A DNA stretch of 36,433 bases from Streptomycetaceae bacterium (GTDB taxonomy: Bacteria; Actinomycetota; Actinomycetes; Nanopelagicales; Nanopelagicaceae), in NCBI GenBank assembly GCA_900298985.1, contig OMHY01000039.1:1-36433 (forward strand), in the 5' to 3' direction. Within the stretch, counting starts at the first letter, position 1. Each line of letters begins with the position of its first letter. This document shows, in pieces, positions 28,791-36,433 of this stretch. The notes beneath the pieces were generated by a model. That model saw only the letters and a program-made list of their open reading frames with translations, made no database searches and was not told the DNA's origin. The position numbers and the translations under genes are program-made.

Positions 28791-29759
28791 ATGAATGAAC
28801 AAATAATTTTAGAAGTTACTAATTTTTCAAAACATTTTAAAGTGGGTGGATTTGGTAAAACTGGAATTTTGCACGCCTCGGATAATCTCAATTTTTCCGT
28901 AAATGAAAGTGAAATTGTGGCACTTGTGGGAGAATCAGGTTCTGGTAAATCAACTATTGCAAGAACTTTAGCTGGTATCTACAAACCCACTACTGGGGAA
29001 ATATTATTTACTGGACAAAATATTTCAAGCATTGGGAAAAAAGAATTACGTGGAAATATGCCAATGGTTTTCCAAGATCCATTTGCCTCCATTAATCCGG
29101 TTTACCGGGTGGGACATGGTATTGATCGCACTTTAAAGTTGCATCGTCCGGAATTGAATAAAAATCAAAGAAAAGATGCAGCGGTTGATTTACTGGAAAA
29201 AGTGGGCCTAATTCCAGGTGTAGAAATAATAAATCGTTACCCCCATGAACTATCTGGTGGGCAAAGGCAAAGATTAGGTTTCGCTCAAAGTTTGGCTTCT
29301 AAACCGAAACTAATTTTGGCTGATGAACCAGTTTCTATGTTAGATGTTTCCATTCGTATTGGATTATTAAATTTGATGAGGAATTTAAGAGATCAAGAAA
29401 AAGTTTCTATTCTATATATTACTCATGATTTAGCGAGTGCTAGATATATAGCTGATCGCATGATTGTTTTATACGCCGGCCAAATTGTAGAAGAAGGTCC
29501 TAGTGAAGATATAGTCAAAAATCCAAAGCATCCTTATACCAAATTATTAATGCAAACTGCTCCTCAAAGTCGCGAACAGATTGCTAATTTTGGAAGCAAT
29601 ACTAATGATATGGGAGAACCACCGAAAGTTATTGATCCCAAACCAGGATGCAGATTTTCTAATAGATGCCCAGTAGCAATTAGTAAATGCCAAGATGAAG
29701 ATCCACAGTTAAAAAGTATTGATGCTTTCCGTAAATTGTCTTGCTTTGTGGAGTCTTAA
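28791..29759 (+). CDS. ABC transporter ATP-binding protein (DppF/OppF type)
   Basis: GESGSGKST, LSGGQRQR, LILADEPVSMLDV, CRFSNRCP. Confidence 0.95.
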   Translation: MNEQIILEVTNFSKHFKVGGFGKTGILHASDNLNFSVNESEIVALVGESGSGKSTIARTLAGIYKPTTGEILFTGQNISSIGKKELRGNMPMVFQDPFASINPVYRVGHGIDRTLKLHRPELNKNQRKDAAVDLLEKVGLIPGVEIINRYPHELSGGQRQRLGFAQSLASKPKLILADEPVSMLDVSIRIGLLNLMRNLRDQEKVSILYITHDLASARYIADRMIVLYAGQIVEEGPSEDIVKNPKHPYTKLLMQTAPQSREQIANFGSNTNDMGEPPKVIDPKPGCRFSNRCPVAISKCQDEDPQLKSIDAFRKLSCFVES

Positions 29760-31165
29760 TGAGTATTCCGCAAGTAAAAGTGCAGAAACAGATTCAAATT
29801 GATCTCAATGAACTTCAGCTTGCACCCAAAAATTGGTCTGAGGAAATTGCTTGCGACATAAAAATCTATTTGAATTCACAATTGCCCGCGGAAGGTTATC
29901 AACTAATTATTTCTGATTCACCGGCATTAATTGTGAGTGATTATGCTGGAGCATATTATGGCTGGATTACTCTAAAGAATTTTCAATTGCCAAAAGATGT
30001 AGTGATTTTTGATTATCCGGAATTTAGTTGGCGCGGTGTTCATCTAGATGTAGCTAGACATTTTTTCACTGTAACAGAGGTAAAAAAGTTTATTGAATTA
30101 ATTTCAATGCATAAATTGAACAAACTTCATTTGCATTTAAATGATGACCAAGGTTGGAGAGTAGAAATTCCAGATTGGCCATTACTAACTAAAATTGGAG
30201 CTTGGCGTGCAGGCTCACCAATTGGACATGAAATAGATAATTTAGGCAGTGATGGAATTCCACATGGAGGGTTTTATAGCAAAGCGCAGTTACTAGAAAT
30301 TGCAGATCATGCCAGAAAACATGCAGTAACAATAGTTCCGGAAATAGATTTACCGGGTCATGCACAAGCTGTGCTAGCAGCCTATCCAGATTTAGGAAAT
30401 ACAAATGAAGATATAAAAGTTTGGGAACACTGGGGAATAAGTGAATATGTGCTCAGTCCAACTCAAAAATCCTTGGAGTTTGCAAAATCGGTAATTAGTT
30501 ATGTAGCTGATATCTTTCCAAATTCTCCATTTCATATTGGAGGAGATGAATGCCCCACTACTCAATGGGAAGTAAGTGAAATTGCAAAAAATGTAATGCA
30601 GGAAAAGTCCTTGAAAAATTTCCAGGAATTACAATCAATTTTTACTGAAGCATTAACCAAATCATTAATTGCAAAAGGACACAAAGTCCTGGCATGGGAT
30701 GAAGTCATGGAATCTGGTGCAGCAAAAGATGTAGTAATAGTTGCTTGGCGGGATTATGAAAAAGTGGTAGAGGCTGTGAACAGCAACTATCAAACTATTG
30801 TGGCGCCAATGCAGAGACTATATTTTGATTGGGCACAAAGCCCAGAGGAAAATGAACCCATTTCACAAACCTCTCGTTATCAACCAACCATATATACTAC
30901 TTGGGAAGATGTTTATAACTTTGAAATTGTTGGGAAAGAGATAGCAAAAAATAAAAAAGAATTTATATTAGGTTCCCAAGTACAGCTATGGACTGAATAT
31001 ATTAAAAACTGGGATCAGCTCATGTATATGGCAATTCCTAGACTTTGTGCCTTTAGTGAAATAGTTTGGGGAAACCAAAAAGATATTTCAAGCTTCAAAA
31101 ACAGATTAATTGAACATCTTAAACAACACCAATCCGATAAAGTAAGTTATAGAAAAATAAGTTAA
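29759..31165 (+). CDS. Beta-N-acetylhexosaminidase, GH20, no evident signal peptide
   Basis: FSWRGVHLDVARHFF, LHLHLNDDQGWRVEI, FHIGGDECPTTQWE catalytic Asp-Glu pair; ATG 29759 overlaps upstream TAA (TAATG). Confidence 0.95.
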   Translation: MSIPQVKVQKQIQIDLNELQLAPKNWSEEIACDIKIYLNSQLPAEGYQLIISDSPALIVSDYAGAYYGWITLKNFQLPKDVVIFDYPEFSWRGVHLDVARHFFTVTEVKKFIELISMHKLNKLHLHLNDDQGWRVEIPDWPLLTKIGAWRAGSPIGHEIDNLGSDGIPHGGFYSKAQLLEIADHARKHAVTIVPEIDLPGHAQAVLAAYPDLGNTNEDIKVWEHWGISEYVLSPTQKSLEFAKSVISYVADIFPNSPFHIGGDECPTTQWEVSEIAKNVMQEKSLKNFQELQSIFTEALTKSLIAKGHKVLAWDEVMESGAAKDVVIVAWRDYEKVVEAVNSNYQTIVAPMQRLYFDWAQSPEENEPISQTSRYQPTIYTTWEDVYNFEIVGKEIAKNKKEFILGSQVQLWTEYIKNWDQLMYMAIPRLCAFSEIVWGNQKDISSFKNRLIEHLKQHQSDKVSYRKIS

Positions 31166-31177
31166 AAGGAGAAAACA

Positions 31178-31987
31178 ATGTGCCGCTTCTATCAAATATT
31201 TCCTAAGGCAAGTAAGAGTTACAAACCTTTGATAGCGATGGCGCATGTACCACCACTGCCTGGCACTCCACTATTTGATCAAAATAAAGGCGTCCAAGGT
31301 TTAATTGATCATGTAAAAAGAGACACTGAAATTTTGCTTGCTGGTGGGTTTGATGCAATTCTTTTTTGTAATGAGGGAGATCGCCCTTATCAACTAAATG
31401 CTGGCTTAGAAGCTTCTGCAGTTATGACTCGAGTTGCGACAGAATGTAAACCAACAGATAGACCATTTGGAGTTGATTTTCTTTGGGACGCCCAATGTGC
31501 GCTTGCAATTGCAATTGGAAGTGGAGCAAGTTTTATGCGAGAGGTTATTTCTGGAAGCTGGGAATCTGATATGGGGCCATGGAATCCAGACGCAGCAAAA
31601 TTATTGAGAGACCGCAGAGCATTCGGCCGAGAAGATTTAGGAATATTTGCAAATATCACTCCGGAATTTGCTTCTGCAATAGGAAATCGAACCGCAGCCC
31701 AAATTGCAAAATCTACAGTGGTCTCTTCCTTGCCAGATGTAATTCTAGTATCTGGACCAATGGCAGGCAGTGAACCAGATGTAAATACTGTGGCTAAAGT
31801 AAGAGAAGCGGTGGACTCCAATATTCCGGTATTGCTTAACACTGGTGCGAAATCAAATACTATTAAAGAATTTTTTAAATATGCTGATGGCTGCATTGTT
31901 GGAAGTGATTTGAAAAGAGATGGCTATACCTGGAATGAAGTTGATCCCGAGCGGGTAAAGAGATTTATAGATGCCGCCCGCAGTTAA
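31178..31987 (+). CDS. BtpA/SgcQ family protein (TIM-barrel-like)
   Basis: AMAHVPPLPGTPLFD...ILLAGGFDAILFCNEGDRPY, DGCIVGSDLKRDGYTWNEVDPERVKRF; SD aaaaggag. Confidence 0.88.
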   Translation: MCRFYQIFPKASKSYKPLIAMAHVPPLPGTPLFDQNKGVQGLIDHVKRDTEILLAGGFDAILFCNEGDRPYQLNAGLEASAVMTRVATECKPTDRPFGVDFLWDAQCALAIAIGSGASFMREVISGSWESDMGPWNPDAAKLLRDRRAFGREDLGIFANITPEFASAIGNRTAAQIAKSTVVSSLPDVILVSGPMAGSEPDVNTVAKVREAVDSNIPVLLNTGAKSNTIKEFFKYADGCIVGSDLKRDGYTWNEVDPERVKRFIDAARS

Positions 31988-33467
31988 ATCAGAGGTTTTA
32001 CTACTTGGCATCGACCTTGGCTCTTCGGGAGTAAAAGTAACTTTATTTTCTACTGAAAAAGGAATATTAAATAGTGCTACTTCAAATGTAGATTTAATTA
32101 GTAAATATCCAGGTTGGTCGGAAGCAGATACCAATGACTGGTTAAAAGCAACTTCTCTCGCGATAAAAGAGTTATTTGATATCTCAAGGGTTCATGGTAA
32201 TCAAATTTCAGCAGTTGCGATTAGTGGCATGGTACCAGCTCTAGTAATATGTGATGAACAGGGCAATTCACTTAGAAACGCAATTTTGCAAAATGATGCT
32301 CGGGCAAATTTAGAAATTTCCATATTAAAAGCCAAATTAAAAGATTTGGATTTTCTTAAAAAAACTGGTTCCACAATTTCGCAACAATCAATTATACCTA
32401 AATTAATGTGGCTTGCGAAAAATGAAAAAGAATTATTTGCGAATACTAAAATTGTTTTGGGTTCTTATGATTGGTTAGCTTTGCAAATAGGTGCTAAGCC
32501 ATCAATTGAATCTAATTGGGCGTTAGAGAGTGGAATTTTTTCAGTTGAATTAAAGCCCTTAGATGAAATTAGAAACGCTGCAGGCATTAATTGGCCAACT
32601 CTTCCTGAAGTTGTTTATCCAGGAGAGGTAATTGGTGAAATCAATCAAAAAGGTCATGAAATTACTGGTTTACCAATAGGAGTACCAATAGTAGTCGGAG
32701 GAGCAGATCACGTGCTGTCTGCTTATGGCGCAGGGTTGGTTAATGAAGGTGATTGTTTAGTTAAATTAGGAGGAGCTGGAGATATATTAGTAGTTAGCAA
32801 CAAAATTAATATTGATTCCAGATTGTATTTAGATTTACATCCAATCACCGGTAAATGGTTACCAAATGGCTGTATGGCTACAAGTGGTTCTCTATTGCGC
32901 TGGGAACAGTCAATTTTTAACAACATTTCTCTAACTGATTTAGATGATGCGGCTGCAAAAAGTAAGCCCGGCAATTTAATTACACTTCCCTATTTTTTGG
33001 GGGAGAAAACTCCATTGAATGATCCAGATTTAAGGGGAGTGATGATTGGGATGAATCTAAGCACTACCCAGGGTGATATTCACAGATCATTTTTAGAAGC
33101 TATTGCATATGGATTTAAAGCTCATATTCAAGTTTTTGAACTATGCAATATTTCAATTAACTCGATAAAAGTCACAAATGGTGGTTCAAAATCAAAACTT
33201 TGGCGAGAGATTTTGGCAGATGTATTGAACCAAGAACTTAGATCTATAGTGCAACATCCAGGAGCTTCCCTAGGCGCGGCTATTGCAGCTGGAATTGGAA
33301 TTAAAGCAATTGATAATTGGGAAGTTATCAATGAATTTGTGGAAGTTGGACAAGTAATAAAACCAAATGATAAAAATATTGAAATTTATCAATCAAGGTT
33401 TGAAGATTTTATTGAGTTGGGAAAAAGTACTAAGGAAATCTCACACAATTTAGCCAAGCATCAATAG
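31971..33467 (+). CDS. FGGY-family carbohydrate kinase (xylulokinase-like)
   Basis: LLLGIDLGSSGVKVTLFS, VGGADHVLSAYGAG, VTNGGSKSKLWREILADVLNQEL; overlaps the BtpA gene by 17 nt. Confidence 0.92.
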   Translation: MPPAVKSEVLLLGIDLGSSGVKVTLFSTEKGILNSATSNVDLISKYPGWSEADTNDWLKATSLAIKELFDISRVHGNQISAVAISGMVPALVICDEQGNSLRNAILQNDARANLEISILKAKLKDLDFLKKTGSTISQQSIIPKLMWLAKNEKELFANTKIVLGSYDWLALQIGAKPSIESNWALESGIFSVELKPLDEIRNAAGINWPTLPEVVYPGEVIGEINQKGHEITGLPIGVPIVVGGADHVLSAYGAGLVNEGDCLVKLGGAGDILVVSNKINIDSRLYLDLHPITGKWLPNGCMATSGSLLRWEQSIFNNISLTDLDDAAAKSKPGNLITLPYFLGEKTPLNDPDLRGVMIGMNLSTTQGDIHRSFLEAIAYGFKAHIQVFELCNISINSIKVTNGGSKSKLWREILADVLNQELRSIVQHPGASLGAAIAAGIGIKAIDNWEVINEFVEVGQVIKPNDKNIEIYQSRFEDFIELGKSTKEISHNLAKHQ

Positions 33468-33503
33468 TTAGAGGGAAGAAAAGAAAGCAAAGGTGAAATA
33501 AGC

Positions 33504-34268
33504 ATGAGTAAAGAGGTAGCAGTGGTTACGGGCGCAGGTTCCGGTATTGGCGCAGAGATAGCTCGAACATTATCTAGTAGAGGTTTTGCAGTAGTTGTGA
33601 CTGATATCAATTTAGAATCAGCAAAAGCTGTATCTGGAGGACTTAATGATTCAATCGCTTTACAATTAGATGTCACAGATATTGACTCAATTCAAAAAGT
33701 TGCAGATCAAGTGGTGAATCAATTTAAAAGATTAGATGTGTGGGTTTCCAATGCCGGTATCTCAAAAATGCAAAGATTTGAAGAGATTAGCAAAAACGAT
33801 TTAATCAAGACTTTTGAAGTAAATACATTTGGTGTTTTTTATTCTGGTCAAGTTGCTGCGAAAATGATGATTAAATTAGGAAAAGGTGGGGTAATAATTA
33901 ATACCGCTTCGATGGCAGCTAAACAAGGACGGGTACCTTTTCTAGCAGATTATGTCGCAAGCAAATTTGCAGTGATGGGATTAACTCAGGCAATGGCTTT
34001 TGAACTAGCAAAACATAAAATAAGGGTAAATGCGGTTTGCCCAGGTTTTGTTGCAACTCCGATGCAGGAGCGGGAATTGAAATGGGAAGCGGATTTGCGT
34101 GGAACTGACCCGGCCACTGTAAAACAAATGTGGATTAATGACACTCCATTGGGAAGACTTCAAACTCCATTGGATGTGGCAAAAGTAGTGGCTTTTTTAG
34201 CATCACCAGATGCAGAATTCATGACTGGGGAATCTATTTCTATTAATGGTGGAGCGTACATGGATTAA
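33504..34268 (+). CDS. Short-chain dehydrogenase/reductase
   Basis: VTGAGSGIGAEIA, VSNAGI, YVASKFAV (YxxxK), NAVCPGFVATPM. Confidence 0.95.
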   Translation: MSKEVAVVTGAGSGIGAEIARTLSSRGFAVVVTDINLESAKAVSGGLNDSIALQLDVTDIDSIQKVADQVVNQFKRLDVWVSNAGISKMQRFEEISKNDLIKTFEVNTFGVFYSGQVAAKMMIKLGKGGVIINTASMAAKQGRVPFLADYVASKFAVMGLTQAMAFELAKHKIRVNAVCPGFVATPMQERELKWEADLRGTDPATVKQMWINDTPLGRLQTPLDVAKVVAFLASPDAEFMTGESISINGGAYMD

Positions 34269-34306
34269 AGTTTTGGATTTATTCCAGAATAGATAATAAT
34301 TAGAAA

Positions 34307-35152
34307 ATGCCACTAATTTTTGCTGCAACACCTTTAGGGAATTTTTTAGATGCTTCCGAAAATCTAAAAAATGCAGTTACTCAAGCAGAAATTATATTAG
34401 CAGAGGACTCGCGGCGCTTTTCCAGGTTGGCGAAAGATTTAAATGTCAGTTATGTTGGTAAAGTAATTTCTTTTTTTGAAGGAAATGAAATCAAAAGAAT
34501 AGAACAGATATTGTCTTTGTTGAAGGCGGATAAAATGGTTCTGGCTTTAACAGATGCTGGTATGCCTGGAATTAGCGATCCAGGATTTAGATTGGCCCAA
34601 ATTGCAATTGAAAATAAAATCAAATTCTCAGTTATACCTGGGCCAAGTGCAGTTACTACTGCGCTATTACATTCCGGATTACCTTGTGATAAATTTGTAT
34701 TTGAAGGATTTATTGGAAAAACTTCGACAGCTCGCAAAAAATATTTTGAGAGTATTAAAAATGAATCTCGAACTTTAATTTATTTTGAATCCCCTAAAAG
34801 AATAACCAACTTTTTGCAAGATGCAGCAATTAATCTTGGCCCAGAAAGAAATGCTTGTATTTGTCGAGAAATGACCAAAGAATATGAAGAGATTGTGCGC
34901 GGCACATTATTGGAGTTACTTGAATGGTCTAAGAGTAAAGAAATGTTGGGTGAATTTACCGTAGTGGTTGCGGGAAATTTGCTGCAAAGCAAATTGAGCA
35001 AAAAAGAGGTTTTGATTTTGCATGCCAACTTAGTAAAAAAAGGGCTAAGTAAAAAAGAAGTAAATGAGCAAGTTATCAATGAATCTGGTTGGTCAAAGCG
35101 GGAAATTTTCGATCTATTAGTTTCGGAAAAAACTAATCAAGGTAAGCGGTAG
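34307..35152 (+). CDS. rsmI: 16S rRNA (cytidine(1402)-2'-O)-methyltransferase
   Basis: LIFAATPLGNFLDASE, ILAEDSRRF, LTDAGMPGISDPGFRL, VIPGPSAVTTALLHSGL. Confidence 0.95.
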   Translation: MPLIFAATPLGNFLDASENLKNAVTQAEIILAEDSRRFSRLAKDLNVSYVGKVISFFEGNEIKRIEQILSLLKADKMVLALTDAGMPGISDPGFRLAQIAIENKIKFSVIPGPSAVTTALLHSGLPCDKFVFEGFIGKTSTARKKYFESIKNESRTLIYFESPKRITNFLQDAAINLGPERNACICREMTKEYEEIVRGTLLELLEWSKSKEMLGEFTVVVAGNLLQSKLSKKEVLILHANLVKKGLSKKEVNEQVINESGWSKREIFDLLVSEKTNQGKR

Positions 35153-35161
35153 GCTTAGCCC

Positions 35162-36433
35162 ATGAAGCCGTTTTATTTAACGACTCCGATTTATTATGTC
35201 AATGACAAACCTCATATCGGGCATGCCTACACCACTATCGCAGCTGATGTTGCTACCCGATTCCAAAGACAATTAGGAAAAGAGGTTTGGTTTTTAACTG
35301 GCACAGATGAACATGGCCAAAAGGTTATGAATACCGCCCACACAAACAATGTAGCTCCACAAAAATGGTGTGATGATTTAGTGGAAGGTGCTTGGAAACC
35401 ACTTTGGAAAGATTTAAACATATCCAACGATGATTTTATTAGAACAACTGAACCTAGACATATGAAGCGGGTAGGAGATTTCATGTCCGCTCTGAAAGAA
35501 AAAGGTTTTATATATCAGGATAAATATGAAGGACCTTATTGCGTAGGCTGTGAGGAATTTAAGTTGCCGGGAGATTTAGAGAGTGGAAATTGTAAAATTC
35601 ACGGCAGACCAGTTGAAATTATTAGTGAAACAAATTGGTTTTTTAAACTATCTCACTTTGCACCAATTTTGTTGGAGCATTATCAAAAAAATCCAGATGC
35701 CTGCCAACCAGATTCTGCTCGAAATGAAGTAATTTCCTTTTTACAAAGTGAAGTAAATGACTTATCTATTTCCAGATCTACTTTTGATTGGGGAATACCA
35801 GTTCCTTGGGACACTAACCAAGTAATTTATGTTTGGTTTGATGCATTATTAAATTATGCAACTGCTCTTGATTTAGATATGAGTAGAACAAATGGAGGGG
35901 ATAAATTTGCAAAATACTTCCCAGAGGTTACTCATTTAGTAGGAAAAGATATCTTGCGTTTTCATGCAATTATTTGGCCAGCTATGTTGATGGCTGCGGG
36001 TTTACCAACACCTAAGAGAGTATTTGCCCATGGCTGGCTATTAGTAGGTGGTGAAAAAATGAGTAAAAGTAAATTAACTGGAATTGCTCCAGTTGATATT
36101 ACTGCTCATTTTGGAGTAGATGCATTTAGATATTATTTCTTACGCGCCATTATTTTTGGCTCTGATGGTTCTTTTTCTTGGGAACATATGGAAGCGGTCT
36201 ATGAAAGTGAATTAGCAAATAATTTAGGAAATTTGGCTTCCCGAGTAGTTAGCATGATTGATCGTTATTGTTCCGGGCAAGTACCAGTAGAAAAAAGTAA
36301 TAAAGAAATATCGTCCATAATTAATTCATCAACTGATATTGCGATTGTTGCTATGGAGAAACTTGATTTTCAGAGCGCAATTAATTCAATTTTAGAAATT
36401 AGCAAGGCTGCTAATCTATATATAACTCAAAAG
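35162..36433 (+). CDS. metG: Methionyl-tRNA synthetase, partial (3' end beyond window)
   Basis: MKPFYLTTPIYYVNDKPHIGHAYTTIAADVATRFQRQLGKEVWFLTGTDEHGQK...GEKMSKSKLTG (HIGH and KMSKS motifs). Confidence 0.97.
   Translation, partial: MKPFYLTTPIYYVNDKPHIGHAYTTIAADVATRFQRQLGKEVWFLTGTDEHGQKVMNTAHTNNVAPQKWCDDLVEGAWKPLWKDLNISNDDFIRTTEPRHMKRVGDFMSALKEKGFIYQDKYEGPYCVGCEEFKLPGDLESGNCKIHGRPVEIISETNWFFKLSHFAPILLEHYQKNPDACQPDSARNEVISFLQSEVNDLSISRSTFDWGIPVPWDTNQVIYVWFDALLNYATALDLDMSRTNGGDKFAKYFPEVTHLVGKDILRFHAIIWPAMLMAAGLPTPKRVFAHGWLLVGGEKMSKSKLTGIAPVDITAHFGVDAFRYYFLRAIIFGSDGSFSWEHMEAVYESELANNLGNLASRVVSMIDRYCSGQVPVEKSNKEISSIINSSTDIAIVAMEKLDFQSAINSILEISKAANLYITQK

Noticed and set aside
31390-31896. 168-aa minus-strand ORF
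   Set aside because: Antisense to the btpA-like gene, which has clear family motifs and an SD; no independent evidence.
24236-34268. Horizontally acquired genomic island hypothesis for the amino-sugar locus
   Set aside because: No integrase, direct repeats or adjacent tRNA; AT-content and codon style look like the rest of the window.

Overview
This 36.4 kb window is AT-rich and densely coding. Gene content and order look like a streamlined aquatic actinobacterium of the Nanopelagicales/acI type (an inference from DUF3263, DUF3027, DUF2530, the SepX/GlpR-like protein, the CopD-CtaG fusion and citrate synthase type). I see no phage, transposon, CRISPR or rRNA. The left part (1-24.1 kb) is mainly housekeeping: a partial NDH-2, a PLP decarboxylase, groEL, a cold-shock protein, an MFS transporter, serC, pdxH, citrate synthase, a photolyase, a GGDEF protein, a Rieske protein, tRNA-Arg(CCT), purU, an MMPL transporter, an FmdB-like protein, CopC-like and CopD-CtaG proteins, 5-FCL, a MoeA-like protein, RimJ and a SepX/GlpR-like protein. 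The right part (24.2-34.3 kb) is a catabolic locus: an Opp/Dpp-type ABC transporter, a GH20 hexosaminidase without a signal peptide, a BtpA/SgcQ protein, an FGGY kinase and an SDR. It is followed by rsmI and partial metG. Main candidates for follow-up: (1) a MoeA/Glp-like protein missing the DNSAMDGYA domain and all recognisable catalytic motifs, next to rimJ and a SepX/GlpR homologue, suggesting a pared-down gephyrin-like divisome scaffold; (2) a recurrent -10-like TANNNT hexamer 6-7 nt upstream of about a dozen start codons, indicating leaderless mRNAs, including two overlapping divergent promoters in a 23-bp gap; (3) a GH20/BtpA/FGGY/SDR sugar pathway of unknown substrate; (4) a CopC-like protein without its copper-binding histidines; (5) an unlisted 39-aa ORF with a leaderless promoter. 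All family calls were made by eye from translated motifs; no database search was run.
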